A stretch of 64,000 nucleotides of DNA from Typha latifolia (Eukaryota; Streptophyta; Magnoliopsida; Poales; Typhaceae): contig CM034103.1 in the NCBI GenBank assembly GCA_019914945.1, positions 3,224,001 to 3,288,000 on the forward strand, read 5' to 3'. The notes beneath the pieces are model-generated. The model was not told the origin of the DNA. It searched no databases and worked only from the letters and a program-made list of their open reading frames with translations. The translations under genes were made by a program, and so were the position numbers. Positions 50,501 to 61,086 of the stretch are shown here, piece by piece (position 1 is the stretch's first letter; each line of letters starts with the position of its first letter).

Positions 50501-50680
50501 GGAACTTCTACAGGTAGGTACCTTTCATGGTTACTTGAATGAATTACACTGCTCAAGAAGACTAATGCAGTTATTAACTTGATCTGAAGGCTGGAGAATG
50601 AGCACCTGAATAACGCTGGGAAGTTCAGGGCGGTGAAGAATGTGCCACTACCGTTTCGCGAAATGGAATCAGATGGATGA
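43687..50680 (+). CDS. PHO1: PHO1-type phosphate exporter (SPX-EXS protein)
   Basis: Fifteen exons join in frame to 790 residues, the usual PHO1 length: 43687-43950, 44076-44129, 44195-44438, 44537-44909, 45048-45096, 45609-45683, 46838-46967, 48191-48311, 49020-49269, 49412-49516, 49621-49665, 49779-49931, 50011-50292, 50377-50513, 50590-50680. PHO1 exports inorganic phosphate, chiefly loading it into root xylem, from Golgi/endosomal and plasma membranes. The SPX domain (about residues 1-345) keeps the inositol-pyrophosphate-binding basic residues in [13 protein letters not shown] and [10 protein letters not shown]. It is interrupted by variable His-rich (about 56-88), Ser/Pro-rich and Gly-run segments. 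Hydrophobic spans begin at [18 protein letters not shown]. The EXS region (about 560-775) includes LEFTACYF-like [50 protein letters not shown] and [20 protein letters not shown]. The end, [22 protein letters not shown], is typical. Which PHO1 paralogue this is cannot be settled from the window. Confidence 0.95.
47525..47555. repeat. (AAT)n microsatellite in a PHO1 intron
   Basis: About ten AAT units in intron 7 of PHO1, away from the splice sites. Confidence 0.95.
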
Positions 50681-53149
50681 GAGGAAAGTTCCTTAATTGT
50701 ATATAAATTAAGGGCTTCAATGGAAGCACAGGGTAACAAAGGCCAAGAGTTGATTGCCTTTTCCTATTTGACTGTTATGCTAGAGTGAGACTTATGCTTG
50801 ATTTGTGGATCCAGTTTCGAAGGAATTGAAGTTTCCTTTATCCAGTGAAGAACAGGGTTTCTTCCTATTTTGAAAAGAATAGGGTCCAGCAGAATAAACT
50901 TAATTAACTTGACAAGGAAAATGTTAGAGAATATATCCTGGAAAGAAATATAAACAGTCGTTACCTATCTCTAATGCTTAATGGAAAATGTCAGTAAATT
51001 AACTGTAATCATCTGTAATATGCAATTCAGACTGATGGATTGAAGATTCAATAATGATTGTCCAAAATGTATTGATTGTACTTGTCAAGCTGATGTGGAC
51101 CATTAACTTGTTAAAGATAGTGTGCTTTATAAGGCATGCGTAAGTGTGTAAGATCAAGAAGAAAGGTCAAATAAATGAAATATTTTTCCAGAAAATGCAA
51201 AGAAAGTGCAACTTCAATAAACTGTGTCATAGCCAGAGGTGGCAAAGTGTCCATCAAGAAAGCCAGGTTGCATTGGAAATTCAAATCTATGCTTGACCCA
51301 CTTATAAAGAAACAGCAATTAAGAGACCTGAAATCAACCCATTTTGTTCTTAACCATCCATATCTTCAACTAAGAAAGAAGTCTGATAGAGAACTAATTA
51401 TAAATTTGCTAACTTTCACGAACTAACTAAATTTGATTCTCAATGGTGCATTATAGATATATTCTGCACATTAATTTTATATTTCATACAAGTTTGATCT
51501 ATCCATAATGACCCTAACAAGTGGCTTAAACCGTTTCGGACATGGTGATAGTTAGTTACACATTGGGATACTAACCTGAACAAAGTACAAAATCTCTCAT
51601 TCAGAAGTTGATAAATCTATGTTCTGCAGCTTGCAGAGCAACAATTTCTAAAACTGGACAAGATTCCACTTCATCCACTTCGATTAGCTAGGAAACCAGA
51701 TGTGGTTGGATTCTTGTTTAAATTCTAAAAGGCTCATCTGCTTACGATTCTTAACTGGTTATAGTACTCAAAGGCATTGTTATAGTATCATTTGACTGTC
51801 CAGCTTTTCCATTTCCCTTATGTCCAAGAATCCGCTTGAAGGGAGGATTATTCTTGAAAATCTGAAACTTATGGACTATCTACAATAAATTTTCTTGGAA
51901 AAACATTTCTTTTTGAAAAAGGTAGTATTGAACTTGTTATCTTTCTTGTTCTTTTCCCCAGATTTCCTACTTCCCATACAAACAATGGAGTGACAAGCAA
52001 ATTCCTGAACTCTGGAATATGTGATAGCCCGCAAAATTAAAATATATTACACCTCCACATTGCATTAAATCAATGAAAAGGTGCTCCTATCTTTAGGCAT
52101 GCTAAAGTGCAATGTCCAAGTTAGAAACCAACAAAACATTATAATGGCATATAACCTAATAAGTGAATCAAGTTAGAATAAACAAATATTTCTAACACTA
52201 GCTAATGGACATATTACGTTGTTGCTCTCCCATAGATTCACACCATGGAACTACATCATTGCCAACTAAGTTTACTTAAGAAGCAAGTCCATCTACCTAA
52301 CATGATATTGTGATTAGGTCAGATTCAGTTAGTGGCTTGGTAGATTCCCACCATAACTACCAACTATTGTTTAAGATCTTGTTCTAACACTCGATATCTC
52401 AAAACAAGAAGCTTCATGTCAGACTGAAGTCTTTGCTTGGACATAGAGACTAAATTATATTTTAGATGTCACAATGGCAAATAAACATGTTCAGCCTCTC
52501 CAACTTCAAATGATCATGCCACCAATCATATTTGTGTCAGCATATAGTACTAAATCCTTCTATATTGCTAGTGAATGTACTCCTCATGTGAATGTCATCA
52601 ACAATTAACCCTGATACCTAACAAAATATGCAAAAGAATAGATAAAGAAATGGAAGCATTACCTAATGACATAATTGATTCACTTGTGCTCTCCCGAGAT
52701 TTTCTATCATGGTGCACCCAATACTATTTTTATCTCATGCTCATGTCCTCTATGTGTTAAAGGTGGCAAACCCTGAACTGAATTTTGATTATTGGAACTT
52801 TAGTGCACGAAGCCATGAAAGACTAACCTTCCATCCCTGATTCCCCATCCAAATCTTGCATCCTTAGTCAGTACTTTCAGTAATGCACATGTGACAGATT
52901 TCTCCTCTTATGTTTCCTTCTCAATGCTTACTCTGTCTAAGTCACTACCTATAATTTTTTCTACTTTCGAAGGGGACCCTTTATCTTCACAATAGGATAA
53001 GCTAGATGAAATAAAGTAAAAGAAACTATTTAATATTATGAATCCTAGCAATCAAATCTTCTATTTATAGTGCGAGCTGATACAAGAAGCTCGACAGTTA
53101 CACTAGAACTCTCTTGTGAAAGAATACCACCAGACTTAGATTACAAGTC
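50681..53149. other. intergenic region between PHO1 and plantacyanin
   Basis: The first few hundred bases are probably the PHO1 3' UTR; the last ones are the plantacyanin promoter and leader. Small open frames at 51175-51426 and 52575-52760 show no family features. No other gene is supported. Confidence 0.5.
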
Positions 53150-53320
53150 ATGGGACGGGGCACTTGTGCTAAGTTTATGGCACTAGCCTTATTGCTAATC
53201 ATTTGTTCACCATCCCACACTCTCGCCGTAACCCATATTGTTGGAGATTCACAAGGCTGGGGATTCTCAGCATCATATGACAGCTGGAGCAAGGGGAAGA
53301 GCTTTGCTGCCGGCGATACA

Positions 53321-53367
<47 letters not shown>

Positions 53368-54061
53368 ATGGTTCTGTGTGTGACCATATTTTCTACGCCT
53401 TAATTATCCAAATGTGTATCCTCATCAGCACAAAAATGGAATCTTTTTCAGAAATCAAATAGAGTAGAACTCAAAGATGAAAACTCTAGAAGAACTGAGA
53501 GATTCTTTTGACTCAATGTCCATGATATCAACTCTCAAGAAATTGGTATTAAAAGTTCCAACTAAAACAAACGTCATACAATAGATGGTTTTGTTATGAA
53601 AATTATAGGCCAATTAATGCAAAAATGTACTTTCTTAACTATAATTTAGACTCATACAGAAGACCAATAGCAAACTTAGGTCCCTCCAAATAAAAGACTA
53701 ATCAACTGACTATAAACATGATAACAGTTTCTTAGGCACATATTAGGCATCTAAATAATGTCGAGAAAAAGATTACTTATTGCAAAATATCGACTTTTCT
53801 TTGGGCAACTTAATCATTAATGTTGTTGCTCTTCTCACTATCATTACTTGAAATCTGACAGCTTTCAACTACCAAGCTGGTGTGCACAATGTAGTGCCAG
53901 TAAGTGCTACAGACTACAGAAGCTGTAAGACAACAGGCCCCTCAAAGGCAGCAACAACAGGTAATGACAAATTTACACTGAAGAAGGGGGCCAACCACTT
54001 CATTTGCAGCATCCCTGGACATTGCAGTGCTGGCATGAAGATCTTAGTTGTTGCCCACTGA
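53150..54061 (+). CDS. plantacyanin (basic blue copper protein)
   Basis: Two exons, 53150-53324 and 53862-54061, give a 124-residue secreted cupredoxin. Residues 1 to about 26 are a signal peptide (MGRGTCAKFMALALLLIICS). The mature phytocyanin domain starts VTHIVGDSQGWGF. All four type-1 copper ligands are visible: His67 (GVHNVV), Cys107, His112 and Met117 (HFICSIPGHCSAGMK). The structural disulfide is Cys80-Cys113. Met as the axial ligand, the small size and the lack of a Pro-rich tail or GPI signal place it with plantacyanins rather than stellacyanins or uclacyanins. Members act in the apoplast in redox, pollen-tube guidance and wall-related roles; the role here is inferred from family only. 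The single phase-1 intron sits after AAGDTL, a conserved phytocyanin position, and begins with a (CT)n run directly downstream of the GT. Confidence 0.93.
53328..53363. repeat. (CT)n microsatellite at the 5' end of the plantacyanin intron
   Basis: About 18 CT units begin three bases after the splice donor at 53325. They create spurious frames of repeated Ser-Leu (+) or Arg-Glu (-). Confidence 0.95.
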
Positions 54062-55628
54062 AATATCCTACCCGCAGGACTCTAATATTTCTACTACTAT
54101 TCTTGCTAAGATGTAAATGTCTGAAGAACGGTCTCTCTTTCTTGCTCTTAGCTCTAAATAATGGCCGTGTTATCTGACCATGAACTTCAATTAGATGTTA
54201 TTTTCCTGTGCTGTCTGAAACTTTGAACGTGCACATGAATGATTGCACTGTGACTCTTTTATCATGTTGGGACAGCAAATGCTTAAGAAAGAACTTGGTT
54301 ATCTCATCTCCCTAACATTCATTTCTTTGAAATTGTGAAGATATCCTATCTAGCATGGTTCAAAGTTTTGATTTCAGTTTTGGCTACGCTAAAAAACGAA
54401 ACGTTTTGGTCAGTTATGGACGGTTTCTGTTCTAGATTCATAGTGCTGGTTTCAGACTTCTTTTGATAAATAGCCTTCTTTATCTTATTTTTCCAATGCT
54501 TCACACAAGATCTAATTGAATGTAAGCAATGAGATTGATATTGGGTTAGGTACAAGTTAGATTCAAGTCAGATCCTACTAAAATCATTACGAGGGTTGTG
54601 TCAGTTGGATGCTAATTTTGGGGACAGTTTCAAATCGGATAGGACCAAGAGAAAAAATGTCTCGATGAAACTTCAAACCATGGATCAACGGTTAAGAATT
54701 TGGTCCTATTAGCATCAGAAACCAATTGCACTTCACATACATGGTGCCCTGCCAACCACAGCAAATATAACCAACATGATGCTGCAACCCGAGTATTGAG
54801 ATGATATCCTTTTTGAAAATCTTCATCCATATGGAATTGAACAAAATTCAAATGCAACTAGTATTTGATGGCTCATTTCTATGTCAACAATTCAGCTTAT
54901 AAATTGTATGTACCATAGAGGTCCACATAGTAGTATTGAATCATTAAGCATGTAATCTTTCACATTCACTTTACCCATTCCCATAGTCCTAAGCAGGCCA
55001 AGGTTAGCTTCATCTTGGTGGGCCAATCTTGTTTTCTCATCCCTCATTGAGAAACATTTAATAGATCCGGGAAAAGAAGAACAAAGATAAAATTAACATC
55101 TGGGGTAAGGTTTTGCAAATATTGAGAACTTTCTATCAACCTTTCTACATTTTAATCATGCAGTTCTCTTAATTCTAGCTTCATCCCCCAGTGGCACCAT
55201 GCTTTGCACAACATACTTACAACTTCTGGTGCTCCTAGGGTCGCTGAGCTTCCTTGAGGTGGAATGAGACGAATATAAAAGACAATCCCTTCTCCTCTAA
55301 CTATAAGTTTCCCTCTTCCTCTCTCTCCATTTGAGAATATAAAAATTTAATGTAACCGATGTTGATTTGCTCTAGCCAAGATGAGAAGGGACTGCCTTTT
55401 ACCTCCTACTTACACATACATGATACTAATGCTTGACGTGTTTTATAGGATCAGATAGTCAATTTCATGTCCGAAAACTCCCTTGGCCACAAATTACAAC
55501 ACACTATCAAGTATCAACTAAAACTAAGAAACATCAATCTAAATGTGCAAGATACACAAGTATAGCGATTAGTCTTAGATAAATAAGAAGTCGAGAAAGA
55601 GATAAAAAGGCAAAACTTGAGATCATGA
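54062..55628. other. intergenic, no gene seen
   Basis: Begins with the probable plantacyanin 3' UTR. Small minus-strand frames at 54346-54555 and 54630-54857 show no recognisable features. No convincing second exon for the candidate at 55673-55922 was found on the minus strand. Confidence 0.45.
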
Positions 55629-55672
55629 TTAAAGGCAAGATGAGAAGTTTACCGGATCAACAAGTGGTTTAT

Positions 55673-55922
55673 TGGGTTCTCCTTTGCCGCTTCCTTTCTC
55701 CTTGAGCATGGATTCCTCGAGGGCTTTGTAGGGCTTCGAAGTCAGGCCCTTGTCTCCACCACTCCAGCGCCTCCATCCTCGAGCGCTCGACGACGTCTCT
55801 CTAGGGTTAAGGGTTTCAGATTGGCCATGGAAGTTGCAATTTAAAGATAAGAGCAAAGAGAGACTCTGGCTATAAAAAGATGCTTTTTTAAGGCGAGAGA
55901 ATTGCCGGGAAACTCCATTCAA
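55673..55922 (-). CDS. candidate first exon of an unrecognised protein
   Basis: An ATG at 55922 opens a frame whose second half (from about residue 38) is compositionally coding-like: SSSARGWRRWSGGDKGLTSK, then PYKALEESMLKEKG and GEPNKPLVDP. The protein part stops looking natural after NKPLVDP, where the minus strand reads GATCCG|GTAAAC, a usable splice donor near 55652. If unspliced the frame ends at 55629. The basic, Ser/Arg-rich N-terminus could be an organelle targeting sequence. I do not recognise the family and could not identify a following exon, so it may be a truncated gene or an exon left by a rearrangement. Borders are approximate. Confidence 0.35.
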
Positions 55923-57197
55923 AAAAGGAAAACGGCTTTTTTACGTAATTGCCACTGAAAATTTTTTAAATTAAAACTATAAGTTTTTTAGAATATCATA
56001 ATTAATACTCACTGAAAATATCATCATTTTGTCGGTAAAGTCTAACTAATTGCGATTGAAACACAACTTAGATATATATATATATATAAAAAAAACTATT
56101 TCTCCCTTACATAAATTATTAAAATAGGTTAAAAACTATCCAATATACTTAATATTATGAGATTAAAAAAAAGCTAATATTTTACATTCTAAACTTAAAA
56201 TATGAAGTATTTTGTCATTCACATATATTTATTAATTTTAATAATAATCTATTAGGACATTATGTTAAATATTAATTAAAATGGCAAAATTTAAAAACAG
56301 TCAATATATAGTAACAATTACAAAATTTTGAAATATTTCAATGATAATTGTATAAAAATCACCCCCAAAAAAAAGGTCACGAAAACAATCCGGTTTGAAG
56401 AATATACATGCCGTGAGTGCCTACCAAGCTTCCAGAAGTCCATGGAAAGAGAGAGGCGGAAAAATACCTTTACCCCGAGCATGGACTGATGGATTCCATG
56501 CTGATGCCGTGCAGATTGGTTCGGACGAATTCGTGGAATGTCCATCCACGTGTTATGTATTAATCACACATATTTAATAATTTTTAGAAATATAAGAGAC
56601 AGTATAATTTAAACAGGCACAACTATAACTGTCAAATTAGTATACAATGATGTGCCCAAACTAACCCATACATTATTTTTATTTGTTATTAGTATTATTA
56701 TTATTTCTCATATCATGTGTCAGATGACTAAAATATTTAATAATTCCCATGTTTTCTAAGAAAAATTAAATTGGGAATCTGACCATTCCCATGTTGCTTC
56801 ATTCCTTGAATTAAAAACTCAAGCAATCTTCTTTTATTCCTAATTCTTAGGAGTTGACTTCTCTAAAATTTGACTCGTCTCTCCCTTTCTGTAATATTTA
56901 AGTCCTTCATAATTTCTGTTTCCATCTTTCAATTCTCACCACCATCATGGAGAACAAAACCTCGTCTACACTTGCCAATAAGAAGAGTGCAGGTTCCGAG
57001 AAGTGGAGAACATTCTCCAATAAATGTTTGCCTTCAAAGTTTCAAACAGTACTTGGGTAAAGAAAACTATATATTTACAACTGATGTATTCAAACATATA
57101 CAAGGAAAATGGATGGAATCACTCATATAAATTAGTATCAACAATGAATAACCTCTTTGCTACCTAAGATCTGCATGCATTCAGATGTAGCATTCTT
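55923..57197. other. AT-rich intergenic region, 3' side of ANKRD13 gene A
   Basis: Low-complexity AT-rich DNA with no gene. The last ~100 bases before 57198 resemble the sequence just below 61087 (ATGAATAAC...CTAC phrases), which fits duplicated 3' UTRs of the two ankyrin genes. Confidence 0.5.
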
Positions 57198-60039
57198 TCA
57201 CTTGCTCGTAAAAACATCCAAGAGTTGCTGGCCTTCTGAACTCTTTGACGACTGCTTTCTACTATGTCCATGCTTGTTTTTGGCCTTCTTGGCCTTCATT
57301 TCGCGCTTCTTCTCATCGCCGTCGACCCAAGTATAGTCAGAAGGTATATGAAAAGGATCGGTATCATACACATCTGTGTCTCGTTTGCTTTCCTCGAAAT
57401 GTGTCTGACTGGAGACTGCAGTAGCGAATTCATTTGATGGTTGTCGCTCTTCGAATTTTGTGATAGTAAGAAGGGCTCTAATTGTAGGAACTATAGGGAT
57501 AGCTATCTGAAATTCATAACACAAACAATTCAGTTAAATTCTCATCCCTTAGGATTTAAAACAACCCAATAAAGAAGTCATACCAAGAACCAACATAAGA
57601 AGAAAAGGGAAATTAAAAGATATGTGAAATTTAGTTCTGTAGACTGTTGAATTCAGCAAGACAGACTACAGAGGAGAATGAAATCATTTATGATGTATGA
57701 AGTCCAAAGAGAAACTTTGGATAGTGCGAATCTAAGACCAGCCAGAATCAAAAACCAATTTGTGTAGATACTAATACTATCATTTATATTATCTAGGACC
57801 AAATAGTCTTGATTCAATAGCTTTTGTCCATAGAAACAGAAAAGGAAGAAAAAGGAAGAAGAAGAATAGATGCATAGAACATAAGAATAAAACTGAAAAA
57901 TAAGAGAGGATGGTCAATCAACAAGTCCAGGAGAATTTGTATAGATTAGATCAAAAATTCATGGAGAATCGAACACAGAGATTTGTAGATACAAGTAGAA
58001 CTATGATGTGAATTTAGCGAACCGAATGCATCGGAGTACTACCCAGGGATCTTTGTGCCAAACATTGCTGAGAGATTCATACCAAGTACCATTTCACGTA
58101 TGATCTTAATTAGAAAAGAAAATGGCAATGATCAGAATAAAAGTCAAAGGATTTTAAAAACAAACAACGTAGAGATGACTCTGAGTTCCTAAGAAACAAC
58201 AAGTCAGCAATATACAAATGAGGATTGCAAAGTTAACAACTAAATATATTATGCCTAACCATTTTATAAGAAAACTACCACTGTTAAACAAGGCATAATA
58301 AGCAAGGAAACTTGGTTCTTGATCAAAAGAAAGAAGGGCATACGTTGATCAGAAAATAAGCCCATAATCAAAATAATAAATGAAAATCTAGTGCCAGTAT
58401 AACAAATCCTTAAGTACCTTGACAGGAAATGTGCCTTGGGGTAGCTTGTTTGCCAAAACATCCCTGAGCCTCCTCACAACCTTGACTTTGTCTGCTAGGA
58501 CATCAAGCAAAGGAAGCAGCTCATCTGTCTTCAAAGGGAAATCTGATGTCAACCATAAAACTGGCTTCAGCCCTTTCTTGTACTCACTTTCATCCTTATT
58601 ATGTTTGCCTTGCGGCGCCTTCTTCTTCTTCTTCTTTCCCTTTTCCTTCCCGATTCTCGTATTCTCAGAATCATCCTTCGCAATCTTAATTAGAGAAGCA
58701 AATTAGTATGAACATATAGAAACAGTTTGTACATGGCACAATAAGCATTCTTGATCAAAAGCAGGACATTAATAATGGAAGCTTAGCGAAATCATAGCGC
58801 TAGAAGAACAAAAGCAGGTACCTTGAAGGGGAATTCACCTTGTGGCAGCTTGGTTGTCAAAACCTCCCACAGCCTCCACACAGCTTTTACTTTCTTTGCT
58901 ATGACATCAACCATGGGAAGCAACTCCTCTATCTTCAAAGGGAAATCTGGAGTCAACCACAATACGGGCTTCAATTCTTTCTTGACTTCCTCCTCCCCCT
59001 TTCTCGTATCCCTCGAATCATCCTTCACAAACTCAGCATCGAGTTCATTGTCCGCTGCGAAGAGATCCTCTTTGGTGATAGGCGCCCCGGGGACCCTTCT
59101 CGACCTCACCACGAGCATCACACGATGCATATCAAACACCTTCGTCTTCCAACCCCCGACCATTTCCGTACTCTCCTGCCGCCGCCAATTCGAATGGGGG
59201 GTCAGCTCCGCGTCGGAAGCGTCGACCTTGGCCCGGAACAGCCTGGATCGAGACATCGAGGCAACCTCGTGGGCCACCTCCTCCTCCGTCGGTTCCGCCC
59301 CGGCTCCCTCGAGCGCGTCCCAGACCTGCTTCTCCTTGTGGTCGAGGACGAGGAGCGAACCCGGCGGCAATCGCCTGCCGGATTCTTTGATTTCTTTGCC
59401 TCCGCCGAGGAAGAGGAAGGTCCGGTCGGATCGCTGGATGCGGAGCCCGTCTAGGCCGGCGAGGTTCGTGTCGGCTCGGATATCGGCGCCGCGCTTCCAT
59501 ATGCGGCAGGTGTCGGAGGGGGCGATGCGGGCGACGAAGGGGAGGAGGGAGCTCTCGAAGCGGAAAGACGCCTCCATGTAGAAGTCTCTGATGCGGGCGA
59601 GGGAGGAGACGATACGGGGGAGGCGGCGGCACCACTTGGCCCATGCGAGCGGCTGGTAGTGGCGGACTATGATTGCCGCAATCGCGTCCACGTGTCCGCA
59701 CGTGGCTTCCTGAAGCGCCGACCAGCCCCGATCATTCCGCAGCGACCAGTCTGCGCCGGCGGAGACGAGTATCTCGGCGGCCACCGGGTCGCGGAGGCGG
59801 ACGGCGAGGTGGAGGGGGGTCTCGCGGAGGGGGACGTCACGGCGGTCGATGACGGCCGAGACGGCGTCGGCGGTGAGCTCGCCGGCGAGGGAGTCGTCCT
59901 CGGTGGTGACCTCGCCAGCTTTTGGGAGAGCAGGGAGGGGGGAGACGATCCGGCGGAGGAAGGCGTGGTCTCGGAGGAGCACGGCGAGGTGGGCAGGGCT
60001 GTGGGAGTAATTGGAGACGGAGATAGAGACGTCCTGCAT
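57198..60039 (-). CDS. ANKRD13-type ankyrin protein, gene A (with extra internal exon)
   Basis: Main exon 60039-58822 (406 codons) and last exon 57506-57198 (102 residues plus stop) join in phase 0 to 508 residues. Ankyrin repeats occupy about residues 10-130 (SPAHLAVLLRDHAFLRRIV; TPLHLAVRLRDPVAAEILVS; GWSALQEATCGHVDAIAAI). The ANKRD13/GPCR-chaperone domain follows, with LAWAKWCRRLPRI, PSDTCRIWKRG, KPVLWLTPDFPLK and, across the junction, FK|IAIPIVPTIRALLTITKFEE. The tail has FHIPSDYTWVDGDEKKREMKAKKAKNK. Animal relatives bind ubiquitin or act in ER/endosomal trafficking of receptors; the plant role is unknown. Between the two exons lies a second, phase 0-0 open segment (58684-58418) that repeats the end of the main exon. 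Including it would give 597 residues. The start ATG matches the usual family start just before the first ankyrin repeat. It lies about 1 kb downstream of the related gene B. Confidence 0.88.
58418..58684 (-). other. duplicated 89-codon exon inside ANKRD13 gene A
   Basis: On the minus strand an AG acceptor (TTAAG|ATTGCG) opens 267 bases with no stop, ending AAG|GTACTT, the same kind of donor as the main exon (AAG|GTACCT). It encodes AKDDSENTRIGKEKGK, a Lys run, DESEYKKGLKPVLWLTSDFP, LKTDELLPLLDVLADKVKVV and LANKLPQGTFPVK. This corresponds to the last ~70 residues of the main exon. The KDDS..(D/N)TR.G part resembles gene A, while (K/H).ESEYKKGLKP and GTFPVK resemble gene B. It may be an additional exon, a mutually exclusive alternative, or a relic of a third gene copy. 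Confidence 0.8.
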
Positions 60040-61086
60040 CTCTTCTTCGTCGTCCCTTCTTCTCTCGTAAGTGCTATGACTATCGTTCTTACTACTTAGG
60101 CGATCAAATTCATTAGCTATGAGAGAAAGAGTGAACGAGTGATTACGATGGAGTTGGCACCTTGCTTGTCACGGTAAGCTTCGTTTTTTTTTTCTTCATT
60201 TTTTATTATTCATTTCTTTACTTTTTCTTCTCCTTTGGAAATTCCACGTTTGCCGCCGAGAAGTTTGAAAACTTACGGAATTTTCTTCTTAACAATAAAA
60301 TTAGGTTTTTATGCGAATTATTTATGTAAATTATGCTCATTTTATTATAAAAAAATATATGTATATCTAATATAGAAATAAATATTGTTAATTTCTAACC
60401 ATACAATCATGCTATTATAAAAAAAACTCAGAAAAAAATTTCAATTCCAAATGGTCGGTGTTATTATAAAATCGTAAACTCTGATTCGAATCATAAGGGC
60501 GAATTCAACTATATTTTTTTATGTAATAAGAGAGTGGATAAAAATAATTAATACTCTCCGATATATAAAATATTAGACAATTGAAAGAATCCTTTTAAAA
60601 TTTTGACAGTAGGCTCAGACTATAGTGAGTGAAATTTTTATTAAATATTAACTTCAATATCTCTGTCATCGGTCGTATAACTAAAATCAATTGTTACTAA
60701 AAAAATATGTATATGTTTCAAAAAATGATAAGAATAAAGCTTGACGGCATAAATCTGTTAATATTAACAGAAAATGATAAAAGGATTTAATCCATAAACC
60801 AAAAGGAGTGAATGATAGGAAATGGACATTTCTCCAACTAGTATTACTTTTGCCTCCATTTTCTGACTAAATTGGAGTCAAACATTGGTTGGGAAATACT
60901 CTCTAGAAGAAAACTAGAAACAAATTATATATATATATATATGCATACAAACAAAACAAAACAAATGAATTAACAAATAAGAGGCCATTGACGATTTCCG
61001 TTTCAAAAGAAATTCAAATGGATGGAAAGCAGTAAATACTAGCAACATCATGATGAATAACATCTGGCCACCTAAACTGCTACTTA
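60040..61086. other. spacer between the two ANKRD13 genes
   Basis: The first ~150 bases are the 5' leader and promoter of gene A on the minus strand. The rest is AT-rich and includes the probable 3' UTR of gene B near 61000. No other gene is seen. Confidence 0.5.

Noticed and set aside
53098..53387. Frames with Arg-Glu or Ser-Leu repeats near plantacyanin
   Set aside because: Translations of the (CT)n/(GA)n microsatellite in the intron.
58823..59581. 252-residue open frame antisense to ANKRD13 gene A
   Set aside because: It mirrors a GC-rich coding exon whose codon bias suppresses antisense stops; no domain and no splice or promoter logic. The same applies to the antisense frame at 63287-63850.
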